Origin: Paenibacillus sabinae T27
GTDB taxonomy: Bacteria; Bacillota; Bacilli; Paenibacillales; Paenibacillaceae
Assembly (NCBI RefSeq): GCF_000612505.1
Contig: NZ_CP004078.1
Coordinates: 1,414,001-1,478,000, forward strand
Reading direction: 5' to 3'
Length of the DNA: 64,000 nucleotides
Shown piece by piece: positions 26,431 through 35,933 of this stretch; within the stretch, counting starts at the first letter, position 1; every line of letters starts with the position of its first letter. Both the position numbers and the translations under genes were made by a program. Below the pieces are notes generated by a model. The model made no database searches. It worked only from the letters and a program-made list of their open reading frames with translations, and was not told where the DNA came from.

Positions 26431-27543
26431 TTAGTTCCCGAAGCTGTAGGTCGGGTCGGTCAGCACCAGCCGCTCCCGGATTCCGGGCGTCGCGTAAATT
26501 TTGTTGTCTTCGGTAATGAAGAAGCCTTCGACTTTCTCCGGCAGGGACTCTAGGTACTTGAGTCCGTCCTCTACGCCCATCAGGAATACGCCGGTAGAAA
26601 GGGCGTCCGCGTCGGTGGCGTTCGGGCTCATGATGGTCAAGCTCTTGAGGCCGAGCTGTCCGGGATAGCCCGTCCGCGGATCGAGAATATGATGGTATCT
26701 TACACCGTCCTGCATGAAGAACCGTTCATACACGCCGGACGCGTCAATCACTTCATTGCTGATCTTGATCGTTCCAAGCTGGGTTCCCCGGCTCTGGTCA
26801 GGGTCCTGCAGCCCGATGTTCCACTGTGAGCCGCCGGGCTTGGTTCCGAGGCCGATAATGCTGCTGCCGCCGAGATTGATCATCGCGCTGTCCAGCCCCT
26901 GCTCCTTCAGATATTCGGCGATCCGGTCCGCGGCATAGCCCTTGCCGATCCCGCCCAGATCAAGCACCATTCCTTCTCTGGCAAGCTTGATCGTCTTGGC
27001 TTTCTCGTCGATGATGATATCCTTGTAATTCGTCAGGCTCTTGGCCTTGTCGATTTCAGCTTGAGGGGGAACATGGTCTCCGCCGTTGCCGATATTCCAC
27101 AGGTCCACGAGCGGCCCGATGGTCGGATCGAACAGCCCGTTCATCTCCTGGGCGTATTTGATCGACTGTTTTACCGCATCCAGCGTTTCATCCGACACAG
27201 TTACCGCCTCTTTGCCGGCAGCCAGGTTGACGTTGTAGATTTCGCCGCCTTCCTTGGTACGGCTGAATTCCATATCCATTCGTTCCAGCAACTGCTGGAT
27301 ATCGTCCATATTTTTCTGGGATACCTTATCGCCAAAAATCTTAATATTCACTACCGTATCATAAATGTAAAACTGCTGTGAGAGCGATTTCGTTTCTCCG
27401 TCTCCCGATACCTGCGAGCCGCTCTGCGCAGAATTGGGTTCGCTGTCTCCCTTGCTGCCAAGGAACAGCCATGCTCCAACGGCTGCGGCGATAATAATGA
27501 CGAGTGCGGCGAGAAGCAGCGCCGTCTTTCTGTTCTTGAACAT
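26431..27543 (-). CDS. apbE: FAD:protein FMN transferase ApbE
   Basis: 370 residues. It transfers FMN from FAD onto a Thr of target flavoproteins outside the membrane. ApbE marks are DLGGIGKGYAADRIAEYL, INLGGSSI, HHILDPRTGYP and the metal-binding end NATDADALST. The N-terminus has one membrane helix (LLLAALVIIIAAAVGAWLFL) and no lipobox Cys, unlike many ApbE lipoproteins. ATG at 27543 follows GGATGGTGGAAC; a GTG 33 bases upstream has no ribosome site. No flavinylated partner such as an RnfG or FMN-binding protein is seen nearby. Confidence 0.92.
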   Translation of the reverse strand: MFKNRKTALLLAALVIIIAAAVGAWLFLGSKGDSEPNSAQSGSQVSGDGETKSLSQQFYIYDTVVNIKIFGDKVSQKNMDDIQQLLERMDMEFSRTKEGGEIYNVNLAAGKEAVTVSDETLDAVKQSIKYAQEMNGLFDPTIGPLVDLWNIGNGGDHVPPQAEIDKAKSLTNYKDIIIDEKAKTIKLAREGMVLDLGGIGKGYAADRIAEYLKEQGLDSAMINLGGSSIIGLGTKPGGSQWNIGLQDPDQSRGTQLGTIKISNEVIDASGVYERFFMQDGVRYHHILDPRTGYPGQLGLKSLTIMSPNATDADALSTGVFLMGVEDGLKYLESLPEKVEGFFITEDNKIYATPGIRERLVLTDPTYSFGN

Positions 27544-27816
27544 GTTCCACCATCCATAACGTAGATTCTTGATCACAACGATTCCGTCATAACTTATCTA
27601 TAATAACCCAGATATGACGCGGCGGGTATTATTTTTCATGACAGTTCGTGAGTTTGTTAAAATTTTCGTCAAAAATAGGCAAGCGATTGTGTCCGTCCTG
27701 ATCCAGTTTTAGAGGAGATGATCCATATGAGCTTTGAAGAAGCGCACACCGGGAGCAATGGGCAAACAGGTAGATCGTTACGAGCTGCAGCGAGGCGCGC
27801 TGAACCAAATGATGCA

Positions 27817-27956
27817 GAAAACCTGAAATTGTACATCTTTTGCCGGACTTGGAACTTTTGCTGGATAGGATACCTTCCAAAATACAGTTTTTTGCCCGTT
27901 CAAGCTCCATTGCTGGCGGGGGAGCCTGATATTCCTGTACAAAAGTAGGTTTTTCC
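27817..27956. repeat. Imperfect inverted repeat, MITE-like
   Basis: The left end GAAAACCTGAAATTGTACA (27817-27835) is an imperfect inverted copy of the right end at 27936-27956, which contains TGTACAAAAG and TAGGTTTTTCC. A related string AAAAAACCTGCA appears again at 27980. The pattern suggests an eroded non-coding element of the dispersed type seen in this genus. Confidence 0.4.
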
Positions 27957-27991
27957 TGTTACCCCGGACTTTTGCTCGAAAAAACCTGCAC

Positions 27992-28009
27992 TATCGTAGT
28001 TATCGTAGT
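27992..28009. repeat. Two tandem copies of TATCGTAGT
   Basis: Nine-base unit repeated exactly once, next to the eroded inverted repeat. Two copies only, so not an array. Confidence 0.7.
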
Positions 28010-28240
28010 TTTTAAGACGTCGATTCGCTGTTTTGCGAGACCACTGAACTAAATCATAACCAACTTGATTGCCGTTCCCTTGATTTGAAGCGCCAACGAG
28101 TCCGCAGTCTCACGCTGAATTCATCCTTCTGATTCATCGATTGTCCCGGCTTTGTCCATAAGTAAAGATAGCATTTCCCGATTTATACTTTATAATTGTA
28201 ATTGAGTATTAAAAAATCACCAGTCAACGGAGGTTATCCC

Positions 28241-28957
28241 ATGAAAATAGAAGTTTGGTCCGACTATGTCTGTCCTTTCTGTTATATAGGCAAAAGACGG
28301 CTTGAACACGCGCTGAGCCAGTTTCCGGAGCAGGACAAGGTAGAAGTCGAATTCCGCAGCTTTCAGCTTGACCCGGATGCAGGTCCGACGAGCAAGAGCA
28401 TACATGAATTGCTCGCTGCAAAATACGGCATGACCGTGGAGCAGGCCAAGACGATGAACGCGCAGGTTGCCGATCAGGCGATGGGCGTGGGTCTGGACTT
28501 CCGGTTTGACACCATGATCCACGCCAACACCTACGACAGCCACCGTCTGGCGCATTTCGCCAAAACCAAGGGGCTTGAAGCCGGTTTGACGGAGCGTCTG
28601 ATGAAGGGTTATTTTACGGACGGGCTGAATTTGGGCGACCGTGAAACGCTGGCGGCGCTTGCGGCGGAGGCCGGGTTGGACAAGGAAGAGGCGACGAACG
28701 TACTGAATTCGGACGCATACGCTGAAGAAGTGAAGGCGGATATCGAAGCTGCGCAGCGGCTTGGCGTTACCGGTGTGCCATTCTTCGTGTTTAACAATAA
28801 ATATGCTATTTCCGGCGCCCAGCCGGGACCGGTATTCTCCGAGGTGCTGGATCAGGTCTGGAGTGAGGAGAAGGAGGAGCCTAAGCTCCGGGTGATCGGC
28901 GGCTCCGCTGAAGCATCCGGCGGTGACGGCTGCGCGGACGGTTCTTGCAGCGTGTAA
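28241..28957 (+). CDS. DsbA-family oxidoreductase, FrnE type
   Basis: 238 residues of the DsbA/2-hydroxychromene-2-carboxylate isomerase fold. The active site CPFC follows IEVWSDYV directly. The cis-proline loop is GVTGVPFFVFNNKYAISGAQ. There is no signal peptide, so it is cytoplasmic, as with FrnE proteins linked to polyketide or oxidative-stress biology. The C-terminus is Cys-containing (DGCADGSCSV). ATG at 28241 follows ACGGAGGTTATCCC. Confidence 0.92.
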   Translation: MKIEVWSDYVCPFCYIGKRRLEHALSQFPEQDKVEVEFRSFQLDPDAGPTSKSIHELLAAKYGMTVEQAKTMNAQVADQAMGVGLDFRFDTMIHANTYDSHRLAHFAKTKGLEAGLTERLMKGYFTDGLNLGDRETLAALAAEAGLDKEEATNVLNSDAYAEEVKADIEAAQRLGVTGVPFFVFNNKYAISGAQPGPVFSEVLDQVWSEEKEEPKLRVIGGSAEASGGDGCADGSCSV

Positions 28958-28987
28958 CGCCAAAGGGCCGCACACGCACATAAGTTG

Positions 28988-29019
28988 AAGGGGAGACGCG
29001 GCGTGCGCCTCCCCTTTTT
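28988..29019 (+). terminator. Terminator of the DsbA-like gene
   Basis: AAGGGGAG with CTCCCCTT, inner ACGC/GCGC region, then TTTTTG. Confidence 0.85.
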
Positions 29020-29056
29020 GTCATTGAAGAGTGGATAAGCTCCCGAAGCCAAACTC

Positions 29057-30637
29057 TTACCGGAACGAAGTGACCAGGCTCGCAAGCAGCGTTCTAACAT
29101 CGTACTGGTAATGATTGATCGGAGTAATCGGCTTGTTCACCCCAAGCAGCGTGTAGACGGCGATTCTTGCCGCCCGGACCGAATATTCCTCGGTGAACAC
29201 GACGTCTTCAGGAATTTCGCAGAACTGGCCGATGAACGCCAGGTTGGTGGAGCCGTCCGGCACGACCTTCGGCCGGTCGCCGATGGCTCTAGGCATGAAC
29301 TGGGCGGTGATGAACGGCATCATGCACGGAATACAGTTCGCCGTCGCCATAATGGCCTCCTTGTGCGCCTCGAAATGCAGATGCCCGAGCAGCTCGGTCA
29401 TAATTTCTTCCCCGGTACAGTCGGACATTTTCTTCTTCACGAAGTCGCCTTCCTTGTCTGGATAAAGGCCATAGCCCCAGAATACCCGGACATGCTCCGG
29501 CTGATTCCGGAAATGCGGCTGGTACGCGAGCACGATCGACATCAGCCAGCTCGAATCCTTGAACGTGACCAGGGCGCCGGTGCCCGGGCGGTTGCGCGAG
29601 AATTGTTCCATTAGATCGAAGAAGACGGTATCGCCGAACGTCACCGTGAACGATTCCCATTTGGAGCCATCGATATGGTCGTCAAAGGAAGATGGATTGC
29701 CGAACCCGGGCTTCTTAGCGGCGATGCGCTCCCACAGCTTCCAGGAGCTTCCTTTTTCATTCAGGCGTGGAGCGGAGGTCATCGAGCCAAGGCTGGAGCT
29801 TTCCGTCATCGATCCGTTCGTGATAATGACCAGATCTTCCTCTTTGACCGCAATATGCTCCTCGGCTCCGTCACGGACGACATGCAAGCCCGTTACAGTA
29901 ATGTCGTCGCCTTCCTTGAAATCCAGATCGGACACGGTGCATCTCAGCGTGAAATCGACGCCATGATCCTCCAAATATTTTTTTATCGGCAAAATAATCG
30001 AATCGTACTGGTTGTACGGGGTGCGGGTTACACCCTCCAGAGTCTGGATTCTCGGGAATTCATGCATGAACCGGATCATATACCGCTTCAGTTCGACCGC
30101 GCTGTGCCAGGGTTGGAACGCGAACGTCGTCGCCCACATGTACCAGAAATTCGTCGTGAAAAAATGCGGGCCGAACCAGTCGCTGATCCGCGCCTTGCCC
30201 ATTTGTTCCTCGGGCGTAATGATCAGCTTGCCCATGGCGAGCCGGTCGGCCATATCGAAGCCCATCGACAGCACGTCGGCCACTTCGCCGCTTGCGTTCA
30301 CCAGTCTGGTATTGGAGTGCGTCGGATTCGCATTGTCGAATGCAATGATCTCTTCACGCACCGACTTTCCCGGATGGTCCAGTGAGGGAATCGACATCAG
30401 GAGATCCCACAAATTCTCGTATGTCTCGTCATTCAGCATCCGTCCGCCGCGGATGACATAGCCCTGCTCCTCGCTGCCTGCGCCGTCGTTGCTGCCGCCC
30501 AGAATGCTCATTTCTTCGATAATATGAATGCCGCTTCCCGGGAAGCCGCAGTCTCTGATGAGAAAAGCGGCGCCCGCCAAGGACGCGATGCCTCCGCCGA
30601 CAAAATAAACCTGTTTGTTTTCGTATTCTTGTATCAC
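29057..30637 (-). CDS. ohyA: Oleate hydratase (MCRA family)
   Basis: 526 residues. It adds water to cis-9 double bonds of free fatty acids such as oleate, with FAD as a structural or activating cofactor, and is linked to detoxifying unsaturated fatty acids. The FAD fold starts VYFVGGGIASLAGAAFLIRD, and SILGGSNDGAGS is highly typical. GTG at 30637 is chosen because GGAGG lies 8 bases before it; an ATG 18 bases upstream overlaps that ribosome site. The length is near the lower end of the family. A TetR regulator lies directly upstream in the same direction. Confidence 0.92.
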   Translation of the reverse strand: MIQEYENKQVYFVGGGIASLAGAAFLIRDCGFPGSGIHIIEEMSILGGSNDGAGSEEQGYVIRGGRMLNDETYENLWDLLMSIPSLDHPGKSVREEIIAFDNANPTHSNTRLVNASGEVADVLSMGFDMADRLAMGKLIITPEEQMGKARISDWFGPHFFTTNFWYMWATTFAFQPWHSAVELKRYMIRFMHEFPRIQTLEGVTRTPYNQYDSIILPIKKYLEDHGVDFTLRCTVSDLDFKEGDDITVTGLHVVRDGAEEHIAVKEEDLVIITNGSMTESSSLGSMTSAPRLNEKGSSWKLWERIAAKKPGFGNPSSFDDHIDGSKWESFTVTFGDTVFFDLMEQFSRNRPGTGALVTFKDSSWLMSIVLAYQPHFRNQPEHVRVFWGYGLYPDKEGDFVKKKMSDCTGEEIMTELLGHLHFEAHKEAIMATANCIPCMMPFITAQFMPRAIGDRPKVVPDGSTNLAFIGQFCEIPEDVVFTEEYSVRAARIAVYTLLGVNKPITPINHYQYDVRTLLASLVTSFR

Positions 30638-30860
30638 AGACAGTCGCCTCCACATGAATATTGAATGCTGCCGTGCACCGCCCGCAAAAGCGTGGAAACT
30701 TGCACGCCGGTCACATGTTCAATGTAATCCATGCCCGCTGCGCAATGGTATCGTCAATCCCCGCCGAGTGTATAAAAATTGGTCACTTGAGCGGAAATGT
30801 AGAGTTTTGCGACAGAATTCCCGGAGGTTCGCAATTCAAATAGCCATCCCGGCCCGGAGG

Positions 30861-31430
30861 CTAAGACGGCTGCTTCTCGTATTTATGCAGAGCTGTCATA
30901 AAATGTCCTTCAAGGAGTACGCTCAGCCGTTCAATAATGAGCTTCGGGCTTTCCTTCATGCCGTCTCTCATCCATTGGATAAGCAGGCCGGTAAACGCCA
31001 GCGTATAGAAATTGGCGATAAATTGCTTCTCATCCTCGTCCACCCGCATACCGGCGGCCAATTCATTAATTACGCCCATAATAAGATCATTCGTAACGGA
31101 GTAAAGGTAGGCGTCCAGATGGTTTCTCCCAAGCGATTCCAGCGTATTGAGACAGAACGCGCGGTTGTTCACAATATAGAGAAATATTTTATAGAATCCT
31201 TCCGTCCATGTGCTGTAGCCCCTGTAATCGGCAATCCCGTCTACAGCCTCTTTCTGGTAGATCCAGCCCAGCAGCTCGAAAATATCGTGAAAATGGTAGT
31301 AAAACGTCTGACGGTTCAGCCCGCAATCGTCCACCAGCTGTTTTACAGAGATTTTATTTAGCGGGGTATGTTCCATCCGTTTTTTGAGACTATGAGCCAA
31401 CGCTTTCTTTGTCAGCAGGGAATTGGACAT
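30861..31430 (-). CDS. TetR/AcrR-family regulator
   Basis: 189 residues. The N-terminal helix-turn-helix reads ISVKQLVDDCGLNRQTFYYHF, and the C-terminal domain is of the DhaS-like TetR_C type. ATG at 31430 follows AGAGGTGACAAAG. It sits 223 bases before the oleate hydratase gene in the same direction, so it most likely represses that gene and responds to a fatty acid or membrane-active compound (inference from context). Confidence 0.9.
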   Translation of the reverse strand: MSNSLLTKKALAHSLKKRMEHTPLNKISVKQLVDDCGLNRQTFYYHFHDIFELLGWIYQKEAVDGIADYRGYSTWTEGFYKIFLYIVNNRAFCLNTLESLGRNHLDAYLYSVTNDLIMGVINELAAGMRVDEDEKQFIANFYTLAFTGLLIQWMRDGMKESPKLIIERLSVLLEGHFMTALHKYEKQPS

Positions 31431-31571
31431 CTTTGTCACCTCTTGCTCTCATCTTAACTTTGGACCGTTCGAAAATAAACAGACAAGCTTCACTTGTTCC
31501 GCATGGTTGCCCCTCCGCGGCAAAGTCCGGTAAACTAAAGGAAGAAAGCTTTGTAAGGAGCATTGATCTTT

Positions 31572-33416
31572 ATGAATCCTCAGGAACTTACGATGGAACA
31601 TGCGCAGGAAATGCTGCAAAAATATTACGGCTATCCCGATTTCCGGGAAGGCCAGAAAAAAATCGTCGCGAGCCTCTTGGAGGGCCGCGACACGCTCGGC
31701 ATTATGCCGACCGGCGGCGGCAAATCGATCTGCTATCAGGTGCCGGCGCTGCTGCTCCCGGGCCTGACGCTCGTCGTGTCGCCGCTGATCTCTCTAATGA
31801 AGGATCAGGTCGACGCGCTGACGGCGGCGGGCATTTCCGCCGCTTATATCAACAGCACCCTAACCGGCAAAGAGGTGAACGACCGCATCCGCGCCGCCCG
31901 CCGGGGCGAGCTGAAGCTGCTCTACGTCGCGCCCGAGCGGCTGGAGCTGGATTGGTTCCGCCTCGAGATGGCGGGACTGTCCATTTCCTGCGTCGCGGTG
32001 GACGAGGCGCACTGCGTCTCGCAGTGGGGCCATGATTTCCGCACCAGCTACCTGGCGGTGTCGCCGTTTGTGGAGGAGCTTCCCGAGCGGCCGATTCTGG
32101 CGGCCTTCACGGCGACGGCGACGCCCGAGGTTATGGAGGATATGCGGAGGCTGCTCCGGCTGCGCGATCCGGGCGTCTTCGTGACGGGCCTTGGCCGCGA
32201 CAATCTGGCGATGTCGGTGCTGCGGGGCGAGAACAAGAAGGAGTACGTGCTGGAGTATGCCGCTTCGCACGCCCACCAGCCGGGGATCGTGTACGCGGCT
32301 ACCCGCAAGGACGTCGACGATCTGTACCAGCGTCTGCGGAATGCCGGATTCGCGGCCGGCCGCTACCATGCCGGCATGAGCGACGAGGAACGGGCCGAGA
32401 GTCAGGAGGCATTTCTGTACGACGATATCCGCGTCATGGTCGCGACCAACGCCTTCGGTATGGGGATCGACAAGTCGAATGTGCGGTATGTCATCCATTA
32501 CAATATGCCGAAGAATATGGAGGCCTATGTGCAGGAAGCGGGCCGCGCGGGCCGTGACGGCGAGCCGAGCCAGTGTATCCTGCTGTTCAGCGCGCAGGAT
32601 ATCATGACGCAGAAGTTCCTGATCGAGCAGAATCCGCAGGACTCCGATCGCAAGCAGAATGATTACCGAAAGCTTCAGCAGATGATCGATTACTGCTATA
32701 CGACGCGCTGCCTGCGAAGCGCGATGCTGGACTACTTCGGCGAGGCCCACGGGGACAAGCCGTGCGGCATTTGCAGCTCCTGTACGGACGAGCGCGAGCT
32801 CGTCGATATGACGATCGACGCGCAGAAGATCTTCTCCTGCATCCACCGGATGCGCGAGCGCTTCGGCGTGGCGCTGGTGTCGTCCGTGCTGAAGGGCTCC
32901 CGCAGCCAGAAGGTGCTGCAGTACGGCTTCGACAAGCTGCCGACCCACGGCGCCATGTCCGGCCGCACCGAGAAGGAAATTACGGAAATCGTCAATGTGC
33001 TGATTTCCGAAGGCTATCTGGCCTTGTCCGAAGGCCAGTACCCGGTTGTGCGGCTCCAGCAGCCGGCCGCCGAGGTGCTGCGCGGGCAGCAGCAGGTGCT
33101 GCAGCGCGTCGCCCGGCCGGCCAGGTCCTCCGCCGGCGGCAGGGACCGCAGCCGCAGCCGTGACCTCTCGCCGTCGGCGGTCAACGAGACGGTGTTCGAG
33201 CAGCTGCGCCTGATCCGCCGCGAGCTGGCGGGCCGGGAGCATGTGCCGTCATATATTATTTTCAACGACGCGACGCTGCGCGAGATGAGCGTGGTATGTC
33301 CGCAGACGGAAGAAGAAATGATGAAGGTAAAGGGCGTCGGGGAAGTGAAATACCGGAAGTACGGGAAGGAATTTCTGGATTTTTTTCAAAGCGAACTGTA
33401 TTCCAATGAAATGTAA
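31572..33416 (+). CDS. recQ: ATP-dependent DNA helicase RecQ
   Basis: 614 residues, a 3'-5' helicase of recombination and fork repair. In order: Walker A MPTGGGKS (Lys51), AFTATAT, DEAHCVSQWGHDFR with the RecQ aromatic loop, helicase C with GMGIDKSNVR and QEAGRAGRDG, the four-Cys zinc region (CYTTRC, CGICSSC), a winged helix, and a C-terminal HRDC domain. ATG at 31572 follows AAGGAGCATTGATCTTT. The radical SAM gene follows after 15 bases. Confidence 0.95.
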   Translation: MNPQELTMEHAQEMLQKYYGYPDFREGQKKIVASLLEGRDTLGIMPTGGGKSICYQVPALLLPGLTLVVSPLISLMKDQVDALTAAGISAAYINSTLTGKEVNDRIRAARRGELKLLYVAPERLELDWFRLEMAGLSISCVAVDEAHCVSQWGHDFRTSYLAVSPFVEELPERPILAAFTATATPEVMEDMRRLLRLRDPGVFVTGLGRDNLAMSVLRGENKKEYVLEYAASHAHQPGIVYAATRKDVDDLYQRLRNAGFAAGRYHAGMSDEERAESQEAFLYDDIRVMVATNAFGMGIDKSNVRYVIHYNMPKNMEAYVQEAGRAGRDGEPSQCILLFSAQDIMTQKFLIEQNPQDSDRKQNDYRKLQQMIDYCYTTRCLRSAMLDYFGEAHGDKPCGICSSCTDERELVDMTIDAQKIFSCIHRMRERFGVALVSSVLKGSRSQKVLQYGFDKLPTHGAMSGRTEKEITEIVNVLISEGYLALSEGQYPVVRLQQPAAEVLRGQQQVLQRVARPARSSAGGRDRSRSRDLSPSAVNETVFEQLRLIRRELAGREHVPSYIIFNDATLREMSVVCPQTEEEMMKVKGVGEVKYRKYGKEFLDFFQSELYSNEM

Positions 33417-33431
33417 AGGGGTTATCGCAGC

Positions 33432-35318
33432 ATGAAGGTCGTCCTGGCCACACTGAACGCCAAGTATATCCACACCTCGCTGGCCATCCGCCTGCTCAAA
33501 GCCTACAGTCAGCATGAGTTCGACATCCGTCTGTCGGAATACACGATCAAGGACCCGGTGATGAACATCGCCTCGGATTTGTTTGGGCAAGCGCCCGATG
33601 TGATCGGCTTCTCCTGCTACATCTGGAACATCGAAGAGACGGTCAAGCTGATCGGCATCCTGAAGAAAATCATGCCGGATGTCTCCATCGTCCTCGGGGG
33701 CCCGGAAGTGTCATATGAGCCGCTATACTGGATGAACCGCGAGCCGGGCATTGACTTCATCGTCTGCGGCGACGGGGAAGAGACGTTCCATCATCTGCTG
33801 CAGGAGCTGCGGGACGGGCGAAAGTTCCATTTTGTGTACGGGGCGGCTTACCGCAAGGGAGAAGAGGTGATCGTCAACCCTCCGCGTCCGAAGAGCGATT
33901 TGAACACGCTGCCTACGCCGCATCGTTTTCCGGAGGATCTTCAGGATTTGGGCAAAAGAATCACCTATTTCGAAACCAGCCGGGGCTGCCCGTTCAACTG
34001 CCAGTTCTGTCTGTCCAGCATTGAGGTGGGTGTCCGGTATTACGATATCGAGCGGGTCAAAGCGGATCTGCTGTATTTGATTAAAAATGGAGCCAAAACG
34101 ATCAAGTTCCTCGACCGCACCTTCAACATCAACCGCGAGTACGCGCTGGAAATGTTCCGGTTCCTGATTGACAACCACGGCGGCTGCGTCTTCCAGTTTG
34201 AGATTACCGCTGACATTATGCGCCCCGAGGTGCTGGATTTTCTGGCGAACCATGCGCCCCCCGGCATTTTCCGCTTCGAAATCGGCGTGCAGTCCACAAA
34301 TGACGAGACGAACGAGCTGGTCAAGCGGCGCCAGAACTTTGCCAAGCTGTCCCGCACGGTATTGAAAATCAAGGAGAGCGGCAATATCGACCAGCATCTC
34401 GATCTGATCGCGGGGCTGCCGATGGAGGATTATGCGACATTCCGCAAAACGTTCAACGACGTGTTCGCTATGGAGCCGGAGGAGCTTCAGCTCGGATTTC
34501 TCAAAATGCTGCGAGGCACCGGACTGCGCGCCCAGGCTGCCAAGTATGACTATGTCTACATGGAGCATGCGCCGTATGAAATTTTGAGCAGCCATGTGAT
34601 GCCGTTCTCGGACATCGTGCGGTTGAAGCGGCTGGAGGATGTGCTGGAAAAATACTGGAACAGCCACCGGATCGACCATACCGTCAAGTATTTATTCCGC
34701 CATATTTTTGCGTCTCCGTTCGATTTCTTTCAGGAGTTCGGCGATTACTGGGAAGCGCGGGGCTGGCAAAAGATCGGGCATCAGCTGGAGGATCTGTTCA
34801 CCCGGCTGAACGAATTTCTGCTGGAGCGCGGCACGCCGGAGATGGAGGTCATCACGGGCCTCATGAAGCTCGATTATTTCCTTGGCCACAAGTACAAGCC
34901 GCGCAAGGTGTGGTGGGAGCCGGTCCTTGGCAAAAACGAATGGGGACGCTATCTCCGAGAGATCGCCGAGCGGCCTCAGCTTCTTGACGACCCTTGGACC
35001 TTGGCTGCGGTGTCCGGCGAAACGGCAGAGAATTTGGCTGCAGGAGCTCCGGCGGGGGAAATGCCGACGGCGGGAATCAACGAGCGGGAGCTGCAAAAAT
35101 ACGCGGCGCTGGAGATTTTGCCGTTCTCGCTGACACGGGTGCTGTCTTCCAGCAGCGGACTGCGGGCGGGAGCAAGCGGCGCCGAAGGTACCGGCTCACC
35201 GGACACTGGAACGCCTCCGCAGGACGGCGAAAGTACCTTGCTGCTTGTGCTGTACCAGCAGGATGAGAGCCAGAAGCCGAGAGTATATGATCTGCCCGTT
35301 CAGCGGGTTCTCCAGTAG
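33432..35318 (+). CDS. B12-binding radical SAM protein (DUF4080 type)
   Basis: 628 residues. An N-terminal cobalamin-binding-like domain (to about 150, with LGGPEVSYEP and CGDGEETFHHLL) precedes a radical SAM core whose cluster motif is GCPFNCQFCLSS (Cys186, Cys190, Cys193). The C-terminal 250 residues correspond to DUF4080. The His of the DxHxxG B12 loop is not obvious, as in many members. Substrate unknown. The last 100 residues are Ala/Gly/Ser-rich and look linker-like. ATG at 33432 follows AAAGGGGTTATCGCAGC. Confidence 0.9.
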   Translation: MKVVLATLNAKYIHTSLAIRLLKAYSQHEFDIRLSEYTIKDPVMNIASDLFGQAPDVIGFSCYIWNIEETVKLIGILKKIMPDVSIVLGGPEVSYEPLYWMNREPGIDFIVCGDGEETFHHLLQELRDGRKFHFVYGAAYRKGEEVIVNPPRPKSDLNTLPTPHRFPEDLQDLGKRITYFETSRGCPFNCQFCLSSIEVGVRYYDIERVKADLLYLIKNGAKTIKFLDRTFNINREYALEMFRFLIDNHGGCVFQFEITADIMRPEVLDFLANHAPPGIFRFEIGVQSTNDETNELVKRRQNFAKLSRTVLKIKESGNIDQHLDLIAGLPMEDYATFRKTFNDVFAMEPEELQLGFLKMLRGTGLRAQAAKYDYVYMEHAPYEILSSHVMPFSDIVRLKRLEDVLEKYWNSHRIDHTVKYLFRHIFASPFDFFQEFGDYWEARGWQKIGHQLEDLFTRLNEFLLERGTPEMEVITGLMKLDYFLGHKYKPRKVWWEPVLGKNEWGRYLREIAERPQLLDDPWTLAAVSGETAENLAAGAPAGEMPTAGINERELQKYAALEILPFSLTRVLSSSSGLRAGASGAEGTGSPDTGTPPQDGESTLLLVLYQQDESQKPRVYDLPVQRVLQ

Positions 35319-35395
35319 GCGGAGGGGGCGGCTTAAGAGCACTTTCCATTCACTTGCAAAGCCAAGTTAAGGGAACAAAAGGAGGCTTCATGCCG

Positions 35396-35926
35396 ATGAG
35401 CGGTTCGGTTCGACTGGCCGAGTATGAAGATAAATTCAAGGAAAGCCTGCTTGCGTTCTTCCTTCCGAAGGAGCAGGAGGAGTTCACGGGAATGCCCGCT
35501 GATACGCTGGAACCCGCCCTGCGGGACGTTAACCGGCATCCAACAGTTATTCTGGACGGAGATACGGCCGTGGGATTCTTTGTGCTGCATGGCTGGGACG
35601 GAATTGCCGATGTTTACAGGGGCGGTTCCCGGGCGATGCTGTTTCGCGCATTCCTCATTGATTACGCCAGCCAGGGGAAAGGCTACGCGACGGCGGCGCT
35701 CAGACTGCTGCCTTCGTTCGTCAGCACCGTGTACCCTGGTACGGATGAAGTCGTGCTGAGCGTAAATGAAGAGAATAGCTCGGCGCTTCGGCTTTACATG
35801 ACAGCGGGTTTTCAGGACAACGGTCTGCGGCGGATGGGCCCCAAAGGGCCGCAAAAAATATTGCAATACCCGTTGGTAGGCGCAGATAACGTTGTCCATG
35901 CCCGCAGATCTCACGGGGAGGAATAG
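35396..35926 (+). CDS. GNAT N-acetyltransferase
   Basis: 176 residues. The acetyl-CoA loop is YASQGKGYATAALRLL and the closing part is NEENSSALRLYMTAGFQDNG. The N-terminus (KFKESLLAFFLPKEQEEFTG) is of the SpeG-like subgroup in Bacilli. AAAGGAGG at 35378-35385 serves either ATG 35390 or ATG 35396; the latter gives the better spacing. Substrate unknown. The nucleotidyltransferase gene follows after 7 bases. Confidence 0.87.
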   Translation: MSGSVRLAEYEDKFKESLLAFFLPKEQEEFTGMPADTLEPALRDVNRHPTVILDGDTAVGFFVLHGWDGIADVYRGGSRAMLFRAFLIDYASQGKGYATAALRLLPSFVSTVYPGTDEVVLSVNEENSSALRLYMTAGFQDNGLRRMGPKGPQKILQYPLVGADNVVHARRSHGEE

Positions 35927-35933
35927 CTTAGCG

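Larger units (their letters stand above)
27544..28240. other. Gene-poor stretch with repeat-like elements
   Basis: About 700 bases without a convincing gene. AGAGGAGATGATCCAT before ATG 27727 looks like a real gene start, but the frame soon loses protein character, so it may be the stump of a lost gene (begins MSFEEAH). An imperfect inverted repeat covers 27817-27956 and a tandem 9-mer 27992-28009. The last 60 bases hold the promoter region of the DsbA-like gene (TATAAT near 28190). Confidence 0.5.

Noticed and set aside
27992..28009. Start of a CRISPR or tandem-repeat array
   Set aside because: Only two 9-base units, no spacers and no cas genes in the window.
31860..33242. 460-codon leftward open frame opposite recQ
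   Set aside because: Antisense shadow of a high-GC coding region; recQ has all helicase motifs and the leftward translation is low in structure and rich in His/Arg/Leu.
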